Assembly: GCA_002347685.1 (NCBI GenBank)
Contig: DDWS01000004.1
Location: 1-64,000 of the forward strand
Direction of reading: 5' to 3'
Source of the DNA: Syntrophaceae bacterium UBA2280
GTDB lineage: Bacteria > Desulfobacterota > Syntrophia > Syntrophales > Smithellaceae
Length of the DNA: 64,000 nucleotides
Part shown: piece by piece, positions 35,497 through 43,082 of the stretch
How positions within the stretch are numbered: position 1 is the stretch's first letter
Layout: each line of letters starts with the position of its first letter
Made by a program: the position numbers and the translations under genes
Notes under the pieces: generated by a model
Databases searched by the model: none
What the model was told of the DNA's origin: nothing
The model's input: only the letters and a program-made list of their open reading frames with translations

Positions 35497-35880
35497 ATGG
35501 CGGACAGAGATTGGGATTTGTTCAGAGGTTTGGTTATCGGCGGCCTGATCGGCGCTGCGATCGGGATTTTATTCGCGCCGAAAAGCGGGAAGGAAACCCG
35601 CGAAGACATCGCAGTAAAGGCCGATGAACTTTTGGTCAAGGCCAAAGAAGAATACGAAAAAACCGCGCAAAAGAGCAAGGCGGCTTATGAAGCGGCTGTT
35701 GCCCGCCTGAAGGAAGCGGAAATTGTGGCGAAAGAGAAAGTGGATGAAATAGAGGTCAAGGTCGGCGAACTGGCGCATCAGGGAACGGCGGCTATTTCAG
35801 AAGGTAAAACCCGGCTGAAAAAAGCACTCGACGCAGGCGTTGAAGCATACCGAGAGGAAAAAACGAAGTCGCCGGTTTAA
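35497..35880 (+). CDS. YtxH-family protein
   Basis: A 127-residue protein with one N-terminal helix (GLVIGGLIGAAIGILFAPKSGKETRE is split by the YtxH signature LFAPKSGKE) followed by a long charged coiled coil. Stress-related in some bacteria, but no biochemical role is known. AGAGGAGG precedes the ATG. Paired with the DUF948 gene downstream, a common combination. Confidence 0.85.
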   Translation: MADRDWDLFRGLVIGGLIGAAIGILFAPKSGKETREDIAVKADELLVKAKEEYEKTAQKSKAAYEAAVARLKEAEIVAKEKVDEIEVKVGELAHQGTAAISEGKTRLKKALDAGVEAYREEKTKSPV

Positions 35881-35942
35881 CCGCAACCTGTTTTTAAACC
35901 AGGGATCACTGACATCAATACGCATCGTGTAAGGAGAAGACT

Positions 35943-36338
35943 ATGTATCTGGAGATCGGCTTCATGCTCATCGGCGCCGTTTTGTTCATTTTGGTGCTGT
36001 TTACTATTCCGATTCTGATCAAAGTCTGGCGCGTTGTTAATCAAGTTACCGTGACGCTGGAAGCCCTCAACGAGCGTTTGCCGGGCATTCTACGGAACAT
36101 GGAAGAGACTTCCGCCAACATTAATCAATCCACGGCGTCGATCAATTATGAAGTGCAAAAATACACCGCGACGGCCGAGCGTCTGCATCATGTGGTTTCC
36201 GGCGTTGTCAGGGGTATGGAATGGTTGAGTCCTTTATCCGTGCGCTCACCCTTCCTGCGGAAAGTGTCGGGAGTGGCGGCGGTGGTGAAAGGCGTGCGCA
36301 CTTTTGTCCAGGTGCTTGCGGATAAAAAACGAAAGTGA
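35943..36338 (+). CDS. DUF948 family membrane protein
   Basis: A 131-residue protein with one N-terminal membrane helix (about residues 4-26) and a following amphipathic region (NERLPGILRNMEETSANINQS) typical of DUF948. A short hydrophobic stretch is seen near the C-terminus. Function unknown. It follows the YtxH gene by 62 bases, with AAGGAG before the ATG. Confidence 0.8.
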   Translation: MYLEIGFMLIGAVLFILVLFTIPILIKVWRVVNQVTVTLEALNERLPGILRNMEETSANINQSTASINYEVQKYTATAERLHHVVSGVVRGMEWLSPLSVRSPFLRKVSGVAAVVKGVRTFVQVLADKKRK

Positions 36339-36354
36339 TTCCTGTTTGGTTCTT

Positions 36355-36819
36355 ATGGCGAAGACGACATTTTCCAGTTCATGGGGAAAGGTGAAGGCCG
36401 TCACCAAATCCCCCGCGGCCGCCGGGCAGAAAACCGCTGAAGATATTGTGCGCGACATGAAAAATGCCGGAAAGGCACAAGGCGAAGACTACCGGGAAAG
36501 GTCGCTCACCATTCATGGTCTGATCTGCGCCCGTTGCGCGCGGGAATTTTCCGGTGTGAGCCGGCAACTGCTGACCGTTCATCACAAAGACGGCAACCAC
36601 CACAACAATCCCCAAGACGGGAGCAATTGGGAAAACCTCTGTGTTTATTGTCACGAGGACGCCCACAGTCGGGAAATTCTGGCAGATCAAATCAATACCG
36701 GGTCATCCGCTTCCACAAAGGAAGCGGGTTTGGTTTACGCGGGATTGGATCAGCAGACCGGATCCGGCCTGCTGGCGGAAAAACTCAAAAAAGCGCTCGA
36801 AAAGAAATCCAGGCTGTAA
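36355..36819 (+). CDS. YajD-like HNH nuclease
   Basis: A 154-residue protein with a compact HNH domain: CARC (zinc), LTVHHKDGNHHNN (metal His pair), NWENLCVYCHEDAH (Asn and second CxxC, then His). Substrate unknown; YajD relatives are stand-alone chromosomal genes, not clearly mobile. The ATG at 36355 is used because the sequence before it reads into the DUF948 gene; a good ribosome site is not seen. Its stop codon abuts the stop of the minus-strand zinc ribbon gene with no gap. Confidence 0.82.
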   Translation: MAKTTFSSSWGKVKAVTKSPAAAGQKTAEDIVRDMKNAGKAQGEDYRERSLTIHGLICARCAREFSGVSRQLLTVHHKDGNHHNNPQDGSNWENLCVYCHEDAHSREILADQINTGSSASTKEAGLVYAGLDQQTGSGLLAEKLKKALEKKSRL

Positions 36820-37020
36820 TCAGCGAAGCAATATCTTTGAAGGGGAATGCTCTTTCACCATTTTGTCTCCCACCGATGTTCCGCAATACACGCAGCTGTA
36901 ATCATATTTTTCACCTTCAGAAAGAATCAGAAGTAGTTTTTTGCGAACCGGCACGGCGCGCCGGCATTGCGGGCAGAACAATTCCGTGGCGTCGAAATCT
37001 CTGTAGCTTTGCCGGTTCAT
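36820..37020 (-). CDS. small zinc-ribbon protein
   Basis: A 66-residue protein with CPQC and CVYC 27 residues apart, which would form a zinc ribbon. No further domain is visible and no function is known. The ATG overlaps the nadE stop (ATGA), so it is translationally coupled to nadE. Confidence 0.7.
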   Translation of the reverse strand: MNRQSYRDFDATELFCPQCRRAVPVRKKLLLILSEGEKYDYSCVYCGTSVGDKMVKEHSPSKILLR

Positions 37021-39089
37021 GTTTTATCCTTGTCCGGAATGGTTTTCCAATCGGCCAGCCACACGGCGGCTTCGCTGTCACTGGGCGCCCGCCAGTCGCC
37101 GCGCGGGGAAAGCGATCCGCCGGATCCCACTTTGGGAGAGTTGGGAACACAGGAACGCTTATACTGGGATGTCTTGAAAAACCGGTATAAATAAACATGC
37201 AGCCATTTCCTGATCTCTTTGAGGCTGTAGGCGTTTCGCTTTTCGGGCGGCACATCGGGCCATGCCCCTTTGGTTTTATCCTTCCAGGCGCACCAGGCCA
37301 TGAAAGCCACCTTGGACGGCAGGTAGCCGAAACGGGTGATATAGAAATTGTTGAAATCCTGCAGTTCATAAGGGCCGATGGACGCTTCCGTTTTTTGCGG
37401 CGGCTGACCGTCGCTTTTTCCCGGAATCAGCTCCGGTGATATTTCCGTGTCCACCACCGCCAGCAGAAGATCGGAGACCGCGCCGGAAAACTCGTGTGTC
37501 TGCGCGACCCAGCGGATCAGGTATTGAATGAGCGTTTTCGGGACGCTCGCGTTGACATTGTAGTGCGACATATGGTCGCCGATGCCGTAAGTACACCAGC
37601 CCAGCGCCAGTTCGCTTAAATCCCCCGTGCCCACGACCAGAGCGTTTTTCATGTTGGCCAGGCGGAAAAGATGGGCCGAGCGCTGTCCCGCCTGGACATT
37701 TTCAAACGCGATATCGTAAACCTTTTTCCCGCGGGCGAACGGATGATCAATATCCTTGAGCATCTGCAGGCAGGCGGGTTTGATGTCGACCTCGCCCGCC
37801 TCAACACCCAGGGCCTTCATCAGTTGAAGGGCGTTTTGATAGGTTTTGTCGGTGGTGCCGAAAGCGGGCATGGTGTAGGCCTTGACGTTTGACCGGGGAA
37901 GCCCGAGCAGATCCATGGTTCTGGCCGCCACGATGAGCGCGTGGGTGGAATCCAGGCCGCCGGAAACGCCGATGACCACGTTCGGGATACCGGAGGCTTT
38001 CAGGCGTTTGGCCAGGCCCTGCACCTGGATGTTGTAGGCCTCAAAGCAGCGCGAGTCGCGCAAGGCCGGGTCGGCGGGGATGTAGGGAAACCGTGCGAAT
38101 TCCCTTTCCGGCAGAATGGTTCCTGCAGGCCAATCCACGTCAAATTCAATCCGGCGAAACAAAGCGATGCGGTCTTTGTGATCCGCCGCGTTTTTGCCAA
38201 AGGTGGTGAGGCGCATGCGGTCCTGCGCGAGCCGATCCAGATCGATATCGGCACAGATCATTTGCGCCGATGTGGAAAAGCGTTCGGATTGAGAAAGCAG
38301 ATTGCCGTTTTCATAAATCATTGCGTGGCCGTCCCAGGCCATGTCGGTGGTGGATTCTCCGAAGCCCGCCGCCGCATACAGATAGGCTGAAACCAGCCTG
38401 GCGGACTGATTGGATGCCAGTTGATGGCGGTAATCGGATTTGCCGATTGTGACGTTGGAGGCCGACAGATTGCCGATCACCGTCGCACCTGCCAATGCCG
38501 CGTAGCTTGAAGGCGGCACCGGCGCCCAGAGGTCTTCGCAGATTTCAAAAAACAAACTGAAGCCCCGGCAGTTGCGGGCTTTAAAAATGAGATTTGCGCC
38601 GCAGGGGATGCCCTTTTGTCCTGCCAGATCAATGGTGGTCGAGATCGCCTCCGCAGCCGGCGAAAACTGCCTGCCCTCGTAATATTCCCGATAGTTGGGG
38701 AGGTAGGATTTCACGGCAACGCCGAGAATGGTGCCCCGGTGGAAAACCACCGCGCAGTTAAACAGTCGGCCGTCCAGACGCAGCGGCGCGCCGACCGCCA
38801 GGATCAGATTGAATTTTTCAGACGCCTTTTTGATGGTGACCAGGGCCTCTTCCACGCCGGAAAGAAGCGCGTCCTGGTGAAACAAATCCTCATTGGAGTA
38901 GGCGGATATGCCCAGTTCGGGAAAAATCGCCAGCATCGCTTTTTTCCGGGCCGCCATTTTTGCCAGTTCCAGAGTCTTTTGTGTGTTGAAGGCCACATCC
39001 GCCACACGGACCTCCGGGATACAGACTGCAGCGCGAAGGAACCCGTGGGAATACAGGTTATCAAACGGGGGTGCTTTTCTTGCGGCCAT
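37017..39089 (-). CDS. nadE: NAD+ synthase, glutamine-hydrolysing
   Basis: Final step of NAD synthesis, using glutamine as nitrogen donor. The N-terminal nitrilase-type glutaminase (about 1-300) shows the catalytic Glu in FPELGISAY, Lys near YLPNYREY and Cys in FEICEDLW. The C-terminal synthetase (about 330-690) has the ATP loop GVSGGLDSTHA. The ATG at 39089 gives 690 residues, typical of the two-domain form. It lies 4 bases after folE2. Confidence 0.94.
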   Translation of the reverse strand: MAARKAPPFDNLYSHGFLRAAVCIPEVRVADVAFNTQKTLELAKMAARKKAMLAIFPELGISAYSNEDLFHQDALLSGVEEALVTIKKASEKFNLILAVGAPLRLDGRLFNCAVVFHRGTILGVAVKSYLPNYREYYEGRQFSPAAEAISTTIDLAGQKGIPCGANLIFKARNCRGFSLFFEICEDLWAPVPPSSYAALAGATVIGNLSASNVTIGKSDYRHQLASNQSARLVSAYLYAAAGFGESTTDMAWDGHAMIYENGNLLSQSERFSTSAQMICADIDLDRLAQDRMRLTTFGKNAADHKDRIALFRRIEFDVDWPAGTILPEREFARFPYIPADPALRDSRCFEAYNIQVQGLAKRLKASGIPNVVIGVSGGLDSTHALIVAARTMDLLGLPRSNVKAYTMPAFGTTDKTYQNALQLMKALGVEAGEVDIKPACLQMLKDIDHPFARGKKVYDIAFENVQAGQRSAHLFRLANMKNALVVGTGDLSELALGWCTYGIGDHMSHYNVNASVPKTLIQYLIRWVAQTHEFSGAVSDLLLAVVDTEISPELIPGKSDGQPPQKTEASIGPYELQDFNNFYITRFGYLPSKVAFMAWCAWKDKTKGAWPDVPPEKRNAYSLKEIRKWLHVYLYRFFKTSQYKRSCVPNSPKVGSGGSLSPRGDWRAPSDSEAAVWLADWKTIPDKDKT

Positions 39090-39093
39090 GTCG

Positions 39094-39861
39094 TTACCCT
39101 TTTTCGATGCAGGCATAAGCGCTGTGATTGTGGATGCTTTCAAAATTTTCCGCTTCGATGCTGTACCAGGTGAAATTATCGTCGGCATTGATTTTGACAG
39201 CCACGCTGCGGACCAGGTCTTCCACGAATTTCGGATTTTCGTAGGCTTTTTCCGTCACGTATTTTTCATCCACGCGCTTCAACAGGGAATATACCTCACC
39301 ACTGGCGGAATCTTCAATGATTTTTATCAGATCTTCGATCCAGAAGAATTTTTCGAAGCGGACTTTCACCGTGACGATGCTGCGCTGATTATGTGCGCCG
39401 AAGGCGCTGATTTCCTTGGAGCAGGGGCATAGCGTGGTGACGGGCACGACGACACCCACCATGAAATCGGTTTTTTCGGCATTTTTTTCGCCGCTGAAGA
39501 GGCAGCGGTACTCCATCAGGCTCCTGGCTTTGGAAACCGGGGCCGTTTTTTCCATAAAATAGGGGAAGTCGATTTCCATGTGCGCTGAATGCGCGTGGAG
39601 TTTCTGTCGCATTTTTTCCAGAATGGTCTGGAAGGTTTTAATGTTGATCTGGCCCCGGAAGTCGTTTAGCACTTCAACAAAGCGGCTCATGTGCGTGCCT
39701 TTAAAATGATGCGGCAGGTTGACGTACATATTAATTGTTGCGTTGACCGGTTGCGTTCCGCGGGCTCGGTCGAGCACAATGATCGGGTATTTGATGTTTT
39801 TCACCCCGACTTTCTTGATGTCGATCTTTCGCGAATCTTTCTGGTTTTGAATATCTATCAT
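39094..39861 (-). CDS. folE2: GTP cyclohydrolase FolE2 (type IB)
   Basis: Makes 7,8-dihydroneopterin triphosphate, which feeds folate and, through queD, queuosine. The FolE2 signature TTLCPCSKEIS and GAHNQRS are present in 255 residues. The metal-coordinating Cys sits in CPCS. Upstream is a hairpin of two heptamer-rich arms separating it from queD. No zinc (Zur) box was recognised. Confidence 0.94.
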   Translation of the reverse strand: MIDIQNQKDSRKIDIKKVGVKNIKYPIIVLDRARGTQPVNATINMYVNLPHHFKGTHMSRFVEVLNDFRGQINIKTFQTILEKMRQKLHAHSAHMEIDFPYFMEKTAPVSKARSLMEYRCLFSGEKNAEKTDFMVGVVVPVTTLCPCSKEISAFGAHNQRSIVTVKVRFEKFFWIEDLIKIIEDSASGEVYSLLKRVDEKYVTEKAYENPKFVEDLVRSVAVKINADDNFTWYSIEAENFESIHNHSAYACIEKG

Positions 39862-39872
39862 TTTAGCCTTTT

Positions 39873-39944
39873 AGACTGTAGGCTGTTAGACTGTAGGGAA
39901 TAGAGAATCATTAATTTCCCATACAGCCTAACAGTCTACAGTCT
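39873..39944. repeat. long imperfect inverted repeat made of heptamers
   Basis: The left arm (39873-39900) and right arm (39916-39944) are nearly perfect inverted copies of about 28 bases around a 15-base loop. Each arm is built from AGACTGT/AGGCTGT units. The right arm touches the last codons of queD. It may form a strong RNA hairpin between queD and folE2. Confidence 0.85.
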
Positions 39945-40314
39945 ACTCCCCTATGTATGTTACCGCTGCGTTTTCCGATTCCCAGACCTTGACGCGCAGG
40001 ACTTTGACGTTTTGAGTCTTTGCCGGAGGTTGCAGGGATTTATAAATGAAGTGGGCGATGTTTTCCGACGACGGATTTTTTCCTTTAAAAAAGGGCAGAT
40101 CGTTTAAATGCTGGTGGTCCATTTCGTCGAGGATGTCCTTGAGCCATTTTTTGACCAGGCGAAAATCAATCGCGATGCCTTCCGAATTCAATTCCGAAGC
40201 GGCGACGGTGACTTCCACCTTGAAATTGTGCCCGTGGAGCTCCTCGCATTTGCCGCCGATTTCGGCAAGCAGGTGTGCCGCTGAAAACGTATTGATGATA
40301 GTGACTTCATACAT
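39943..40314 (-). CDS. queD: 6-carboxy-5,6,7,8-tetrahydropterin synthase
   Basis: Converts dihydroneopterin triphosphate to 6-carboxytetrahydropterin in queuosine synthesis. The zinc ligands are His in FSAAHLL and the two His of LHGHNF; the catalytic Cys in GKCEELHGH marks QueD. The MDHQHLN motif is also present. The product is 123 residues. queC and queE are not in the window. Confidence 0.94.
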   Translation of the reverse strand: MYEVTIINTFSAAHLLAEIGGKCEELHGHNFKVEVTVAASELNSEGIAIDFRLVKKWLKDILDEMDHQHLNDLPFFKGKNPSSENIAHFIYKSLQPPAKTQNVKVLRVKVWESENAAVTYIGE

Positions 40315-40779
40315 GGTACGGATTCCCTAACCGTCGGGACGTGCCGACACAAAAAATAAAAGTTTTTCTCTAAACATCACCGGTTTTATTGCCGATCATC
40401 AGACCGCTCGGAAAAATAGTTTTTCAAAACGGGAGTTTATTATCACATTTTCCGGGTGCGGGGAATCATTTTCATCAGGTAGTGCAAATTGACTACCAAC
40501 CGGTGAAAATGACCTGTTTATTTTGACGGCGGGTCGTTTCCAGGCGTGATACGCGTCACATAATCTTATGCAAATATTCGATATTCAATGTAAAAATAAA
40601 AACATTCATTTTGGCATGCCGATTGCTAAGAGATAAGACCAAAGACAAGATGAGTTTTTGGATGAAAACATTCAGGAGGTGAAACGACAATAGATAATCA
40701 TTGAAGAAAACAAATACCTATGTAAGGAAATATAAACGATTACAAACCAATAAACGCATTATTCAAGAAGGAGGAAGTT
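40315..40779. other. non-coding region between queD and pilA
   Basis: About 465 bases, AT-rich in the right half. It contains a sigma-54 promoter at 40611 and a 140-base leader to pilA. An isolated AGGAGGTG (about 40675) is followed by GTG-AAA-CGA-CAA-TAG, a possible 4-codon open frame. No larger gene is seen. A promoter for queD was not convincingly placed. Confidence 0.6.
40611..40627 (+). promoter_or_regulatory. sigma-54 promoter of pilA
   Basis: TTGGCATGCCGATTGCT fits the -24/-12 consensus YTGGCACGRNNNTTGCW at 15 of 17 positions, with GG and GC separated by exactly 10 bases. Start of transcription would be near 40638. Pilin genes in many proteobacteria are sigma-54 dependent through PilS/PilR. 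Confidence 0.85.
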
Positions 40780-41208
40780 ATGTTGAAAGCATTTCGTAAA
40801 GAAGAAGGACAGAAGGGTTTCACCCTCATCGAGTTGATGATCGTTATCGCGATTATCGGTATTCTGGCAGCCATCGCCATCCCGCAGTTTGCCGCATATA
40901 GGAGGAGAGGTTGGGCGGCTACTGCGAATAGTGATGTGAAGAATGCCTATACGGCAGTAACTGCATTGATTGCCGATAACCCAAATCTAGCGGCAGCACC
41001 GGCGATTGTCGGTGCATGTCCTGCTGTATCTTTAGAATGTGCAGGTTATTTACCATCTGCCGGCGTCACTACTACATTTTCAGCGTGGACAGACACGAAT
41101 ACCTTTACTATCCAGTCAGCTGGTGCTGCGGCTTGGGGTCTTACTACACCCAATGCTACGATGGCTGTCGTGAATGGTGCGGCTACATTAACAACAGCCA
41201 AGCCGTAA
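40780..41208 (+). CDS. pilA: type IV pilin (PilA-like)
   Basis: Major-pilin-like protein of 142 residues. A short basic leader ends in G, followed by FTLIELMIVIAIIGILAAIA, the prepilin peptidase site and N-terminal helix; Glu5 of the mature protein is present. The remaining 100 residues are Ala- and Thr-rich with two cysteines (ACPAVSLEC) that may form a disulfide loop. A GGAGGA site precedes the ATG. It is expressed from a sigma-54 promoter and ends in a strong terminator; no pil assembly genes are next to it. Confidence 0.92.
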   Translation: MLKAFRKEEGQKGFTLIELMIVIAIIGILAAIAIPQFAAYRRRGWAATANSDVKNAYTAVTALIADNPNLAAAPAIVGACPAVSLECAGYLPSAGVTTTFSAWTDTNTFTIQSAGAAAWGLTTPNATMAVVNGAATLTTAKP

Positions 41209-41230
41209 GGACGTGGCATAACAATTTTTG

Positions 41231-41262
41231 AAAGGGGGCGTTATATAACGCCCCCTTTTTTT
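41231..41262 (+). terminator. Rho-independent terminator after pilA
   Basis: AAAGGGGGCGTTAT and ATAACGCCCCCTTT form a perfect palindrome (41231-41258) with a continuing T run. Confidence 0.95.
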
Positions 41263-41541
41263 ATAGCGATAACTCACAACTGGAATTTATTGCTCGTAAT
41301 GGACAGAGCATCAGAATAGTTATAGAAATGTATACTTGGGGAAGGGGCAGATAAGAACTTGTATGAAACACCGCGAAGGTTTCGCGTTTGGGCTCAGGCT
41401 AAGTATCATTGGAGAATGTCTGACCAGTATGAGTATGGTGGACTAATTTTCTTCTGACCTTCTTAAAAATATTATTTTTTTATGTTGTAATAAATATAGA
41501 ATACACGGTAATACTTACAAGCGATAAAATTGCGAGGCGAA
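41263..41541. other. AT-rich non-coding spacer
   Basis: About 280 bases between the pilA terminator and the DUF3592-like gene. Composition is visibly richer in A and T than the surrounding genes. No gene, RNA or clear promoter was recognised. Confidence 0.5.
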
Positions 41542-41982
41542 ATGAGGTTTTCAATATCACATACTGTTTTGGGTATCGTATCATTGCTTATTGGCACCTT
41601 TTTTGTAATGGCCAGTTTGGAGTCGTATTCAGAATACGCGCGTGTTAAAGAATATTCTGGTTTTGCCGTCGGACATGTAGAGAAAAAACATTTTCAGCGC
41701 GCATCGGACGGAAATAGTCTTTATTATCTTGATTACTGGTTTATAATTACCGATAGTAATAAAATCAGTTCTACCAGCAGTATATTAAAGCAGCACTGGG
41801 ATGTTTTGCAAGTGGATGATACCTTGGAAATAAGGTATGATAAATCAAATCCCAATCGCAATATCCCTTTAGCCGGCGGAAGCGTATCGCTGGTTTATGC
41901 CTTTTTTGTTTTAATTTTTGGTGCTGTTTTTCTTGTCTTCGGGATCATGCGTTTGATCCCTGTTTTCAGGAAAAAGCCCTAA
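41542..41982 (+). CDS. DUF3592-like membrane protein
   Basis: A 146-residue protein with one helix near each end (about residues 7-27 and 115-137) and a soluble beta-rich middle with EIRYDKSNPNRN, as in DUF3592 proteins. The ATG at 41542 has GAGG 4 bases upstream. Codon use is AT-rich compared with neighbours, and it lies beside an IS remnant, so it may be acquired. Function unknown. Confidence 0.65.
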   Translation: MRFSISHTVLGIVSLLIGTFFVMASLESYSEYARVKEYSGFAVGHVEKKHFQRASDGNSLYYLDYWFIITDSNKISSTSSILKQHWDVLQVDDTLEIRYDKSNPNRNIPLAGGSVSLVYAFFVLIFGAVFLVFGIMRLIPVFRKKP

Positions 41983-42104
41983 TAAAAAAAATCATAAACA
42001 ATATGTTAATGTAATGCAAGATGTCGAGTGTTTTGTGATATTTCAAAACAACGGACGGTACTTTTGTGGGTAGTGTCAAGAATCTTTCGCACTTTTAGTT
42101 TTAG

Positions 42105-42293
42105 CAGCCCCTCGATCCGGTAATCGGTAAGCCAAGCGCTCAGGAGATTATCGAGAACTGGCGGATTGAATACAACGAAGTTCGGCCACACAGCTCACTC
42201 GGTAATAAAACGCCTTATGAATTTGTCAAAGAACACCAAACTATGCTACAGGAGCAAGGACTCAATTTGAACCTGGTACATGTTTCGGGGTAA
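42105..42293 (+). mobile_element. IS3-family transposase C-terminal remnant
   Basis: About 62 codons remain of an OrfB-type transposase. The fragment has ENWRIEYNEVRPHSSLG and KTPYEFV, the C-terminal part of the DDE integrase core, and a normal stop at 42291. Upstream the frame is closed by a stop at 42102, so the rest is lost. Upstream at 42069-42080 is the 12-mer GGTAGTGTCAAG, also found at 51755. Confidence 0.8.
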
Positions 42294-42504
42294 GGTCACA
42301 TCTCCTCGCCATTTAATGCGAGACTATGACATCCTGAAGAAAAATATTTCAAATCGATAAATAACTTTTATTGCTTATTCTCATTGTTTTCCATACTTTA
42401 CATCATCTGTTAGCTAAAACGTTGGGACAGTAGTGCAACTAAATCTTCTATATAGAAGATAACGAGCAGGTTTGTCCGCATGCCGACGATTTTTTTAATT
42501 TGCC

Positions 42505-42533
42505 TTGACTTTAGCATTTGTTTGGTTTAATAA
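42505..42533 (+). promoter_or_regulatory. strong sigma-70 promoter upstream of the beta-oxidation genes
   Basis: TTGACT (42505-42510) is 17 bases from TAATAA (42528-42533). It faces the FadN-type gene 550 bases away, with no other good gene between. Confidence 0.65.
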
Positions 42534-42547
42534 TCGCATTGACTTTT

Positions 42548-42562
42548 GGTCAGTAATTGACC
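42548..42562 (+). promoter_or_regulatory. candidate repressor operator
   Basis: GGTCAGTAATTGACC is a palindrome with one mismatch, centred about 22 bases after the -10 box. A repressor there would block transcription. TetR- or GntR-type fatty acid regulators are plausible binders; none is encoded nearby. Confidence 0.5.
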
Positions 42563-43082
42563 CGAATCCACGGGAGGCTGAAAGTCATGCTTCAGGGAGT
42601 ACAGGAAGGGCAAATCCGAAAGCGCCAACAGGCCCGATGACAAGGCGCCAACTATCGGAATTTAAAGAAATCGTTTAATTCTTGCCCATGTCTCCGGACA
42701 AACATGCCTGAGTTCGGAGCGGTGCCGGTTTTTCCCTGAGTGTCAGGAATTGATTCCCGATGGCGTCTGCAAGGGCAGCATCAATTTCATGGTTTTTGAC
42801 TTCTATTCAAAGTCAAAGTGGAAAGGGATCCACACAATGCCAAAAGTCTTTATGACAACACATTCAGCAATGCGGCTTTACGGTCGGACTATCCTATCCT
42901 TGATAAAATATTTCTCGCACAGTCTTTACCTTTTCAGTTTAACGATTTATGAACCCGATGCTTTGTCGGTTCATGCTATATCGGATGTTGTTTGAAATTT
43001 AATGGAGGCGTAGCTTGGCCTCAAACTATTTATGAGCTGCAAATCAAATCAGCGGTTCATAAAAAAATGAAGGAGGAGAATA
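42563..43082 (+). other. long leader or gene scar before the FadN-type gene
   Basis: About 520 bases with only short frames. One of 17 codons starts at 42587. Another, entered after a stop near 42665, is Cys-rich (CLSSERC, FFPECQELIPDGVC) and continues to 42995 without recognisable homology. A GGAGGAG site sits just before 43083. It could be a degraded gene or a regulatory leader. Confidence 0.4.

Noticed and set aside
36355..36819. HNH protein as homing endonuclease or toxin
   Set aside because: No intron, intein, immunity gene or mobile context. It fits stand-alone YajD-type genes.
40640..40780. GEMM-type riboswitch before pilA
   Set aside because: The conserved CACGCACAGGGCAAACC-type core is missing from the leader.
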